Source of the DNA: CBDTTW01 sp965363675
GTDB lineage: Bacteria; Bacteroidota; Rhodothermia; Rhodothermales; DASSAV01
DNA length: 11,032 nucleotides
NCBI GenBank assembly: GCA_965363675.1
Contig: CBDTTW010000100.1
Coordinates: 1-11,032 of the forward strand
Direction: 5' to 3'
Shown piece by piece: positions 1-5,252 of the stretch. The notes under the pieces were generated by a model. The model was given only the letters and a program-made list of their open reading frames with translations, was not told the origin of the DNA and did no database searches. How positions within the stretch are numbered: position 1 is the first letter of the stretch; each line of letters starts with the position of its first letter. The translations under genes were made by a program, and so were the position numbers.

Positions 1-538
1 GGGCGTGCCGGCGGCGCTGCTCATGGCGAACCTGCAAGCCTGCCTGCACGTGCTCCTGCCGATGCAGATGCCCCTCGAACAAACCACCGCCCACATCAAC
101 CGCGTCATCTGCGACAACACCAACTACGACAAGTTCATCACGTACTGCCACGGCGTCTACGACCGGCGCACGGGGGCCTTTGCCTACGTCAACGCAGGGC
201 ACAACCCGCCGATGCTCGTGCGCGCCGGCGGCGAGCTGACGCTGCTCGAAACCGGCGGCCTGCTGCTCGGGGTGATGAAAGGCATCGCCTACGAGGCCGG
301 CGCCGAGACGCTCCGCCCCGGCGACGTGCTGGCCCTTTTCACCGACGGCGTGACCGAGGCCATGAGCCCTACGGCCGAGGAGTTCGGCGAGGACCGGCTG
401 CTGGCGCTGCTGCGCGCGCGCCGCGACGCCTCGGCCGAGCACATTCTGAACGCCGTCTACGACGAGATCCGGCGGTTCACGGGCGGCCCCGAGATGCTCA
501 GCGACGACCTGACGATGGTGGTGCTGAAGGTGGGCTAG
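1..538 (+). CDS. PP2C-type serine phosphatase (SpoIIE/RsbU family), 3' part
   Basis: This is the C-terminal 179 codons of a Mn/Mg-dependent serine/threonine phosphatase of the SpoIIE/RsbU group; the reading frame is open to the left edge, so the GTG at 5 is probably internal. The first visible residues, GVPAALLMANLQA, match the conserved helix that normally follows the first metal-binding D-x-S-G-K-G motif, which lies outside the window. Further family signatures are YVNAGHNPPML, a beta-strand/loop with the GHNP motif, then FTDGVTEAM and SDDLTMVVLKV near the end, whose aspartates coordinate metal. Such proteins usually dephosphorylate an anti-sigma-factor antagonist in a partner-switching pathway, often with N-terminal sensor domains; the sensor is not visible here. 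The gene converges on the downstream minus-strand gene and shares a CTAG stop overlap with it. The family call is firm; the target is unknown. Confidence 0.9.
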   Translation, partial: GVPAALLMANLQACLHVLLPMQMPLEQTTAHINRVICDNTNYDKFITYCHGVYDRRTGAFAYVNAGHNPPMLVRAGGELTLLETGGLLLGVMKGIAYEAGAETLRPGDVLALFTDGVTEAMSPTAEEFGEDRLLALLRARRDASAEHILNAVYDEIRRFTGGPEMLSDDLTMVVLKVG

Positions 539-1788
539 GGCAGCAGCCCGGCCGTCTCCCCGCTGAGCGCAGTGAGCAAATCGCGCTCGGCCGGGCTGAG
601 TGTCTGGTTGCGCCGGGCCATGGCCGCCTCGGCCACCTGGAGCGCCTTGCCGAGCCGGTGCGGCTGAAAGCCTTCCTCGGGGCAGCCCCACGTGAAGGAG
701 GGCACATACCGGGGCATGAAGCCGCTGCCGTAGAGGTTGCAGCAGACGCCCACCACGGCGCCCGTGTTGAACATCGTCGTGATGCCCGCCTTGGAATGGT
801 CGCCCATGAACAGGCCCAGGAACTGCTCGCCGGAGGACTCCTCCGCCCCGAGCGCCGCGTTGTAGAGCGATACCGGCTGGTAGTCGTTGCGCAGGTTCGA
901 CGTGATCGTGCCCGCCCCGAGGTTGCACCACTGGCCGAGGTACGAGTGCCCCATGAAGCCTGCGTGCGCCTTGTTCGTCTGCCCGACGAGGATGCTGTCG
1001 TGCACTTCGCCGCCCACCTTGCACGTCGGGCCGAAGGCGCACGCGGCGAGGTTGGCCCCGATGCGCGCGTAGGAGCCTTTGCCGAGGTAGAGCGGCCCGC
1101 GCAGCACCGCCGCCTCCATGACCGTCGCGCCCTCGTCGATGTAGATGGGGCCGGTCTCGGCGTTCAGGATGGCCCCCGGCTGCACGACGGCCCCGGCCGC
1201 GATGAAGATGCGCTCCGGCTCGACGAGCAGCGCCCCCCGCTTCACGAGGGCGTCGGGGCGCTCGTAGACGCGGCGCTCGCCGACGCGGTGCGCGTACTCG
1301 GCTTCGAGCGTCGGCCCGATGCGCGTCACGAGGTCCCACAGTCGGCCGACGAGGCGCGCCCCTTCGAGCGGCTCCTGCGGCAGCCCGGCAAAAGCCTCCT
1401 CAGGCGAGAACGGCGCCGCAGGATCGGGCGTCGCGGGCAGCCACGCCCCTACGACGGCTCCTTCGTGCACGAAGGCCCGCGCCGGCTCGCCCGGCCGCGC
1501 CGCCTGAAGCAGCCGCTCGGCCGCCGGCCCCGCCTCGGGGGCGTAGCGCGCATTCAGATACAGCACCCCCAGCCCCTCCGGTGTGCGCAGCAGCACTTCG
1601 GGATGCCGCGCCACAACCGCCCCCGCCACCTCCGGGCGGCAATGCGCAAACACCTGCGACGGGCGGAAGACGGCCTCGGCGGCCTCCAGCACCGTCATCA
1701 TGCCGAGGCGCAGTTCAAAGGCGGCGCGCGTCGTGACGAGCGGGGCCAGGTGGCGGACGGCGGCGTCCTCGAAGAGGCAGATGTACAT
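535..1788 (-). CDS. GlmU-like sugar nucleotidyltransferase / acyltransferase (Bacteroidota alternative type)
   Basis: A 417-residue protein with a divergent nucleotidyltransferase N-terminus and a C-terminal left-handed beta-helix. It lacks the classical GlmU loop (L-A-A-G-x-G-T-x-M); instead the N-terminus reads MYICLFEDAAVRHLAPLVTTRAAFELR, with the R-x-x-x-E-L-R-x-G pattern of the alternative family found in Bacteroidota. From about residue 190 hexapeptide repeats appear (IFIAAGAVVQPGAIL, GPIYIDEGATV, GPLYLGKGSYARIGANL). The stretch NKAHAGFMGHSYLGQWCNLG followed by AGTITSN parallels the GlmU acetyltransferase active site (KAGHLTYLG...NIGAGTITCN), so a histidine in KAHAGFMGH is the likely catalytic base. 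The probable role is UDP-N-acetylglucosamine synthesis from glucosamine-1-phosphate, supplying peptidoglycan or other glycans; this is inferred from the family. ATG at 1788 is chosen because the N-terminal beta-strand begins there; no Shine-Dalgarno is evident. A TAAATTG box lies about 40 bp upstream. Confidence 0.85.
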   Translation of the reverse strand: MYICLFEDAAVRHLAPLVTTRAAFELRLGMMTVLEAAEAVFRPSQVFAHCRPEVAGAVVARHPEVLLRTPEGLGVLYLNARYAPEAGPAAERLLQAARPGEPARAFVHEGAVVGAWLPATPDPAAPFSPEEAFAGLPQEPLEGARLVGRLWDLVTRIGPTLEAEYAHRVGERRVYERPDALVKRGALLVEPERIFIAAGAVVQPGAILNAETGPIYIDEGATVMEAAVLRGPLYLGKGSYARIGANLAACAFGPTCKVGGEVHDSILVGQTNKAHAGFMGHSYLGQWCNLGAGTITSNLRNDYQPVSLYNAALGAEESSGEQFLGLFMGDHSKAGITTMFNTGAVVGVCCNLYGSGFMPRYVPSFTWGCPEEGFQPHRLGKALQVAEAAMARRNQTLSPAERDLLTALSGETAGLLP

Positions 1789-1826
1789 GGCGGAGCGTCG
1801 GAGATCGGAGCGAGAGGGAAAGCGTG

Positions 1827-1833
1827 CAATTTA
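1827..1833 (-). promoter_or_regulatory. Putative -7 box of the GlmU-like gene
   Basis: On the minus strand this reads TAAATTG, matching the TAnnTTTG-like -7 element of Bacteroidota promoters, 38 bp before the ATG at 1788 in an otherwise GC-rich region. No convincing -33 TTTG partner is seen, so this is a weak call. Confidence 0.3.
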
Positions 1834-1915
1834 AAGATTGGCCGATTTCGACCCGTAGCGTTCCGGCGCGTCGTGCGTAAGCAAATCGCCGCGTGCAACC
1901 TACGGGCGGTTTGCG

Positions 1916-1922
1916 TACCTTG
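1916..1922 (+). promoter_or_regulatory. Putative -7 box of the transaldolase gene
   Basis: TACCTTG on the plus strand resembles the Bacteroidota -7 consensus and would give a leader of roughly 35 nt before the ATG at 1966. A 10-bp palindrome, TAACCGGTTA (1950-1959), lies between the box and the start codon. No clear -33 element is visible. Confidence 0.35.
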
Positions 1923-1965
1923 CCCGTAATCTGCGCCAGATATCACCAGTAACCGGTTAAACCCT

Positions 1966-2646
1966 ATGAAGTTTTTCATCGACACGGCGGACCTCGGCGA
2001 GATCCGCGAAGCCAACGATATGGGCGTCCTCGACGGCGTGACCACCAACCCGTCGCTTATGAAGAAGGCCGGCCGCGTCAGCTTTCACGACCATATCCTG
2101 AAGATCTGCGAGATCGTCCAGGGCGACGTTTCGGCCGAAGTCACCGCCACCGACTTCCAGGGCATCCTGGACGAGGGGCGCGTGCTGGCCGCCATCCACC
2201 CGAACGTCGTCGTGAAGGTGCCCCTCATCCTCGACGGCATCAAAGCCATCAAGGCGTTCACCGAGGAGGGCATCAAAACCAACTGTACCCTCTGCTTCTC
2301 GGCCACCCAGGCGCTCATCGCCGCCAAGGCCGGGGCCACCTACATCAGCCCGTTCATGGGCCGCCTGGACGACATCGCCAGCGACGGCATGATCCTGATC
2401 CGCCAGATCGTGCAGATCTACGGCAACTACGGCTACAAGACCGAAGTGCTGGCCGCCTCGATCCGGCACCCGCTGCACGTCGTAGACTCGGCGCTCGCCG
2501 GGGCGCACGTCGCCACGATTCCGTTCAGCGTCATCAAGCAGCTCATCAAGCACCCCCTCACCGATAGCGGCCTCGCCCGCTTCCTCGACGACTGGAAAGC
2601 CTACGAGAAAGAGCTGCAAGCCGAAGTGCAAGCCGCGCAGAACTAG
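1966..2646 (+). CDS. tal: Transaldolase, small TalC/FSA-like type
   Basis: A 226-residue class I aldolase of the small transaldolase/fructose-6-phosphate aldolase group (typically about 215-225 residues). Transaldolase moves a dihydroxyacetone unit between sugar phosphates in the non-oxidative pentose phosphate pathway, in the cytoplasm. Visible signatures are FIDTADLGEI with Asp6, GVTTNPSL, the Schiff-base lysine Lys84 in VVVKVPL, CTLCFSATQALIAAKAG and YISPFMGRLDD. Two positions separate the enzymes: Escherichia coli FSA has Gln59 and Tyr131, whereas transaldolases have Glu and Phe. Here they are Glu58 (in SAEVTA) and Phe130 (in SPFMGRLD), so this should be a true transaldolase. ATG at 1966 gives the standard N-terminus; no Shine-Dalgarno is seen. 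Its TAG stop overlaps the stop of a relic fragment of the neighbouring hydrolase gene on the other strand. Confidence 0.93.
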   Translation: MKFFIDTADLGEIREANDMGVLDGVTTNPSLMKKAGRVSFHDHILKICEIVQGDVSAEVTATDFQGILDEGRVLAAIHPNVVVKVPLILDGIKAIKAFTEEGIKTNCTLCFSATQALIAAKAGATYISPFMGRLDDIASDGMILIRQIVQIYGNYGYKTEVLAASIRHPLHVVDSALAGAHVATIPFSVIKQLIKHPLTDSGLARFLDDWKAYEKELQAEVQAAQN

Positions 2647-2729
2647 CTCCCTACGCTCCACTGTTCGCCCACGGCAAGCACATGCAGCCGCTCGGAGATG
2701 CCCCGAGCGGCGGCGGCGGTTTGGAGGCG
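2643..2729 (-). pseudogene. Orphan 3' fragment of the NAPE-PLD-like hydrolase gene
   Basis: Read on the minus strand, these 87 bases encode the last 28 residues of the hydrolase at 3632-4618 (from RLQTAAAARG to GEQWSVG, ending in Ser rather than Gly) plus a TAG stop. Identity with 3632-3718 is 85 of 87 bases. The fragment has no start or body; upstream of 2729 the sequence diverges abruptly. Its stop overlaps the transaldolase stop as CTAG (2643-2646). The arrangement suggests that the hydrolase gene originally ended here and was displaced by inserted DNA. Confidence 0.85.
2649..2729. repeat. 81-bp direct repeat, left copy
   Basis: Base-for-base identical to 3638-3718 (offset 989 bp). It is 27 codons long and corresponds to codons Arg301 to Gly327 of the hydrolase gene on the minus strand. 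It abuts the lower-GC segment on its right. Confidence 0.95.
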
Positions 2730-2808
2730 CGCCGATTGCGATGCCTCTATCAAAGAGATGGAAAAAATAGAACTCTGCGTCCTCTGCGAGCCAATCAATC
2801 TTATGGAT

Positions 2809-2864
2809 AGCCTGCCAGGCTCACAACGATCGTCGCGTTTAGCCCTTCAAGAAGACTAGCTTCT
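2809..2864 (+). promoter_or_regulatory. Cluster of dyad sequences upstream of the PIN gene
   Basis: Three inverted repeats lie in 56 bp before the start codon at 2869: AGCCTG-C-CAGGCT (2809-2821), ACGATCGT (2826-2833) and AGAAG-ACTAG-CTTCT (2850-2864). The last overlaps a competing CTTC-AA-GAAG dyad (2845-2854). Toxin-antitoxin operons are commonly autoregulated through dyad operators, so these are operator candidates; no binding protein is identified. No clear -7 box is seen here. Confidence 0.3.
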
Positions 2865-2868
2865 ACGC

Positions 2869-3354
2869 ATGAAACCGAAGGTCTACATCGAAACCACGAT
2901 CCCTAGCTTTTACTACGAAGACCGCTTGGGGGCCGCCGCCGTCGCACGCCGAGCGTGGACGCGGCAGTGGTGGGAAAATGCCCAGCCAGCATTCGACCTT
3001 CTAACAAGCGTCGCGGTGCTTTCCGAACTCGATCAAGGCGACTACCCCAAGAAGATGCTGTGCCTTCAGCTTCTTGCTGAAGTCCCGCTCGTTGCCGTCG
3101 AACCGGAGGTGATCGAAGTCGTACAGGTCTACATGGAGCACAAGCTCATGCCGGGTGATCCGGCGGGCGACGCGCTGCACCTGGCGCTGGCTTCCTATCA
3201 CAAGTGCGATTTTCTGCTTACGTGGAATTGCAGACATCTGGCCAACGCGAACAAGTTCGGGCACATACGGCGCATTAACACGTTGTTGGGCTTGTACGTA
3301 CCGAGTATGGTAACGCCGCTTGAGCTGCTTGGAGGGCAAGGAGATGAAGGGTGA
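2869..3354 (+). CDS. PIN-domain protein, probable VapC-like toxin
   Basis: A 161-residue protein of the PIN-domain ribonuclease superfamily, the fold of VapC toxins that cleave tRNA or rRNA. The N-terminus VYIETTIPSFYYE is typical of one VapC-like subgroup in which the first acidic residue is Glu (Glu8) rather than the usual Asp. The second acidic position is probably Glu53 in VLSELDQGDYP. The third is Asp101 in GDPAGDALHLALASY, and the fourth Asp114 in CDFLLTWNCRHLANANK, a motif followed by Asn120. All four acidic positions are therefore filled, and the enzyme looks intact. It overlaps the following small gene by 11 bases, implying translational coupling. It sits inside the lower-GC segment bounded by direct repeats, which suggests horizontal acquisition. 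Toxin function is inferred from the family and the partner gene; the target is unknown. Confidence 0.8.
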   Translation: MKPKVYIETTIPSFYYEDRLGAAAVARRAWTRQWWENAQPAFDLLTSVAVLSELDQGDYPKKMLCLQLLAEVPLVAVEPEVIEVVQVYMEHKLMPGDPAGDALHLALASYHKCDFLLTWNCRHLANANKFGHIRRINTLLGLYVPSMVTPLELLGGQGDEG

Positions 3355-3520
3355 GAAAAACGCGATCACTTGGGTTCGAGAAAGCCGCCGCCGGATTTCG
3401 GAGCGGTTCGGGCACGACCCGAAGAAGCTGGTGGAGTATTACATAGAGCAGCAGCAGCAGTACCAGGACAGGATGGCGCCCGGCCAGTCGCAGAAGCCCC
3501 AGAAGCAACCGGCGTCTTAA
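3344..3520 (+). CDS. Small putative antitoxin partner of the PIN protein
   Basis: A 58-residue charged protein beginning MKGEKNAITWVRESRRRISE and containing ERFGHDPKKLVEYYIEQQQQ. Small proteins with a helix resembling I-S-x-x-x-G-H-D-P-x-x-L-V-x-Y-Y are, to my knowledge, commonly encoded next to PIN proteins of this subgroup, which supports an antitoxin or partner role. No DNA-binding domain is recognisable. The C-terminus is Gln/Pro/Ser-rich and probably disordered. ATG at 3344 is chosen over an in-frame ATG at 3320 because GGAGGGCAAGGAG (3331-3343) lies directly in front and the conserved part starts after it. The start lies inside the end of the PIN gene (stop 3352-3354). Toxin first and antitoxin second is the reverse of the usual vapBC order. 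Confidence in the gene is good; in the antitoxin role, moderate. Confidence 0.65.
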   Translation: MKGEKNAITWVRESRRRISERFGHDPKKLVEYYIEQQQQYQDRMAPGQSQKPQKQPAS

Positions 3521-3631
3521 CCCGGCCCTCCCCTCGCCGACTCTCCCGGCTCCACCGAATGCCGCCGCCGCAGAGGCGCATATTTACCCGGCGCGTCTGC
3601 CGGAAGGGGCAATTAGACCCGGGTCTCCTCC

Positions 3632-4618
3632 CTATCCCCCTACGCTCCACTGTTCGCCCACGGCAAGCACATGCAGCCGCTCGGAGATGCCCCGAGCGGC
3701 GGCGGCGGTTTGGAGGCGGGCGGGGGCTTCGCTGAAGGGGTCGTCGGCCAGGTCGAACGCGCCCCAGTGCACCGGAAGGACGTGCTCGGCCTCCATGTCG
3801 AGGGCGGCCTGGACGGCTTCCTCGGGGTTCATGTGCACGGCCTCCATGAACCAGCGCGGCGCGTAGGCGCCGATGGGGGCGATCAGGAGGCGCGGCGGCC
3901 CCAACAGGCGGCGCGCCTCGCCGAAGAACGGGCCGTAGGCCGTGTCCCCGGCGTAGCACCACGGCGGCGCGTCGTGCGGCTGCACATACCAGCCGCACCA
4001 GAGCGTCGTATCGCGGGCCGAGAGGCTGCGCCCCGAGAAGTGCTTGGCGGGGATGCAGTGGAAGCGGCAGCCGCCGAAGTCGGCGTACTGGCGCCAGTCC
4101 AGCTCGGCCACGCGCCGGGCGCCCCAGCGCTTCAGCAGGTCGCCCACGCCGAGCGGCGCGAAGAACTGCGGCGCATGGCCGTCCTGAAGGCGGCGGACGG
4201 CGTCCTTGTCGAGGTGGTCGTAGTGGTCGTGCGAGAGCAGCACGGCGTCGATGCGGGGCAGGTCGGCCAAGGCAATGGGCAGGCCCGTGCGGCGGTCCGG
4301 TCCGGCAAAGGAGAGCGGGCCGGCGCGGTGCGCAAACACCGGGTCGAGGAGCACGTTCAGCGACGGCGTCTGTACGAGCGCCGTCGAGTGGCCGATCCAG
4401 GAGGCGCGCAGCCCGGCTTCGGGCGGCGCGAGCGCCTCGGGCGGCAGAGGGCGCCAGGGAGCGGCCGGGCCGGGGGGCCGGGGGCGCAGCATCCGCGTCA
4501 GGATCCACCGGGCGGCGCGCAGATCCATCGGCGCGCGCTCCGGAGGCCACGGGTTGGCGAAGCCGCCCGGCCTGTGGTGCTCGGTGTTATAGCTCGGGTG
4601 CGCGTGTATGGCCGGCAT
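3632..4618 (-). CDS. NAPE-PLD/UlaG-like metallo-beta-lactamase-fold hydrolase
   Basis: A 328-residue Zn-dependent hydrolase of the metallo-beta-lactamase superfamily, closest by motif to the N-acyl-phosphatidylethanolamine phospholipase D-like branch. The start PAIHAHPSYNTEHHRPGGFANPW is typical of that branch, so ATG at 4618 is preferred over an in-frame ATG at 4684 that would add an unrelated GC-rich extension. Metal-binding residues are visible: HDHYDH (His130, His132, Asp134, His135), His193 in PAKHFSGR, Asp225 in YAGDTAYGP and His284 in LPVHWGAF. WIGHSTALVQ and APIGAYAPRWFMEAVHMNPE are also family signatures. The substrate in bacteria is uncertain (phospholipid-derived or another phosphodiester); the protein is probably cytoplasmic. 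The last 28 residues are duplicated 989 bp away beside the transaldolase gene, and the gene appears to have been kept whole when the PIN cassette was inserted. Confidence 0.85.
   Translation of the reverse strand: MPAIHAHPSYNTEHHRPGGFANPWPPERAPMDLRAARWILTRMLRPRPPGPAAPWRPLPPEALAPPEAGLRASWIGHSTALVQTPSLNVLLDPVFAHRAGPLSFAGPDRRTGLPIALADLPRIDAVLLSHDHYDHLDKDAVRRLQDGHAPQFFAPLGVGDLLKRWGARRVAELDWRQYADFGGCRFHCIPAKHFSGRSLSARDTTLWCGWYVQPHDAPPWCYAGDTAYGPFFGEARRLLGPPRLLIAPIGAYAPRWFMEAVHMNPEEAVQAALDMEAEHVLPVHWGAFDLADDPFSEAPARLQTAAAARGISERLHVLAVGEQWSVGG
3638..3718. repeat. 81-bp direct repeat, right copy
   Basis: Identical to 2649-2729. This copy is the functional 3' end of the hydrolase gene (codons Arg301 to Gly327). 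Beyond it, the final Gly codon and TAG stop (3632-3637) differ from the left copy at two bases. Confidence 0.95.
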
Positions 4619-4647
4619 CGGAGGGAATGAGAAGAGGCGGGCACGGC

Positions 4648-4681
4648 GAGGCCCCGCGCCGGATGATCCGGGCGGGGCCTC
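4648..4681 (-). terminator. Strong hairpin between the secreted-protein gene and the hydrolase gene
   Basis: A near-perfect stem: GAGGCCCCGC (4648-4657) pairs with GCGGGGCCTC (4672-4681). Inside it, after one bulged base, CCGGA (4659-4663) pairs with TCCGG (4667-4671) around a 3-base loop. It lies 56 bp past the stop of the secreted-protein gene and about 30 bp before the hydrolase start. No clean U-tract follows on the minus strand, only a pyrimidine-rich CCTCTTCTCATTCCC, so it may be a terminator or an mRNA-stabilising or leader structure. Confidence 0.5.
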
Positions 4682-4736
4682 CAAAGCCTCAAGGCGCCGC
4701 GCCGGTATAACCCGCGCGCCGCGCCTGCGTTTCAGA

Positions 4737-5252
4737 CTAGCGACGGTCGGCGATCTGGCGGCCGAGCCTCCAGATGACGCCGCACCGCATGTTCATGGGG
4801 TCCACCTTGAGCGTCACGTTCTCCTCGACCTCGAAGTGCGTGGCCCGGTGGACGGCCTCGCGGGCCTCCAGGATAAAGGCGACGTGGTCGTACCACGAGG
4901 GGTCGTAGCGGTCCTCGCGGGCCAGCGACGCCAGCGGGTCGCCGTAGGCGAGCGTTTCGTAAGGCGTCTCGCGCACGGGCTCCGTGAGGCCGGCCACCAG
5001 CTCGCGCTCCCGGCGCGCCACGCCGAAGCCTTGCGTTGCTGCGCCCGCCCGGGTCGCGGCGGCGCGGCTCACGGCGGCGGCGCTGCGGGCCGCCTGATGC
5101 ACGCCGCGTTTCATGGCGGCCCCGACCGGGCTGCGGCTGCGCCCGTAGAGCGCCGCTTCCGGAGGCTCATCGCCCGGGGCATGCTGCGCCTGCGCTGCGG
5201 AGGCCAGAAGGCCCAGCGCCAGGCATATACTGAGGAAGTACGCAAGTTTCAT
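4737..5252 (-). CDS. Secreted protein of unknown function
   Basis: A 171-residue protein I do not recognise. The N-terminus MKLAYFLSICLALGLLASAA followed by QAQHAP is a clear Sec signal peptide, with likely cleavage after Ala-Gln-Ala near residue 22; no lipobox cysteine is evident. The mature part starts with an Ala/Arg-rich, probably helical stretch (about residues 40-85). A more conserved-looking C-terminal part follows, with PYETLAYGDPLASL, an acidic/aromatic RYDPSWYDHVAF and a final segment containing EVEENVTLKVDPMNMRCGV. A periplasmic or outer-membrane-associated location is inferred. It is divergent from the beta-CASP gene. The start is preceded on its strand by an AT-rich stretch (TTTACATAA just before ATG), consistent with A-rich initiation in Bacteroidota. 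Only one cysteine is seen in the mature part, so no internal disulphide is expected. Confidence 0.75.
   Translation of the reverse strand: MKLAYFLSICLALGLLASAAQAQHAPGDEPPEAALYGRSRSPVGAAMKRGVHQAARSAAAVSRAAATRAGAATQGFGVARRERELVAGLTEPVRETPYETLAYGDPLASLAREDRYDPSWYDHVAFILEAREAVHRATHFEVEENVTLKVDPMNMRCGVIWRLGRQIADRR

Larger units (their letters stand above)
2730..3637. mobile_element. Inferred inserted segment carrying the PIN/antitoxin cassette
   Basis: This 908-bp unique segment lies between the two 81-bp direct repeats. Its left two-thirds are visibly less GC-rich than the flanks (about 50% in 2761-2820), and its genes are a PIN-domain protein and a small partner. No integrase, transposase or terminal inverted repeats are present. 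The last part (3521-3637) has no gene; it holds an isolated AT-rich patch, CATATTTACC (3580-3589), and a perfect 12-bp palindrome, AGACCCGGGTCT (3615-3626), close to the right junction. That it is an insertion is inferred from the repeat geometry. Mechanism is unknown: repair-associated duplication, or integration that regenerates a gene end, would both fit. Confidence 0.6.

Noticed and set aside
658..1929. Plus-strand open frame opposite the GlmU-like gene
   Set aside because: The minus-strand frame has hexapeptide repeats and an active site; this one is Arg/His/Val-rich with no family features.
1957..2661. Minus-strand open frame spanning the whole transaldolase gene
   Set aside because: It mirrors a gene with clear catalytic motifs and has no recognisable domain.
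3320..3343. Earlier in-frame ATG for the putative antitoxin
   Set aside because: It would place the strong GGAGG ribosome site inside the gene and add eight residues not resembling the conserved part; ATG at 3344 fits better.
2649..3718. Classical insertion sequence or composite transposon
   Set aside because: No transposase frame or terminal inverted repeats are present, and 81 bp is too long for a transposon target duplication.
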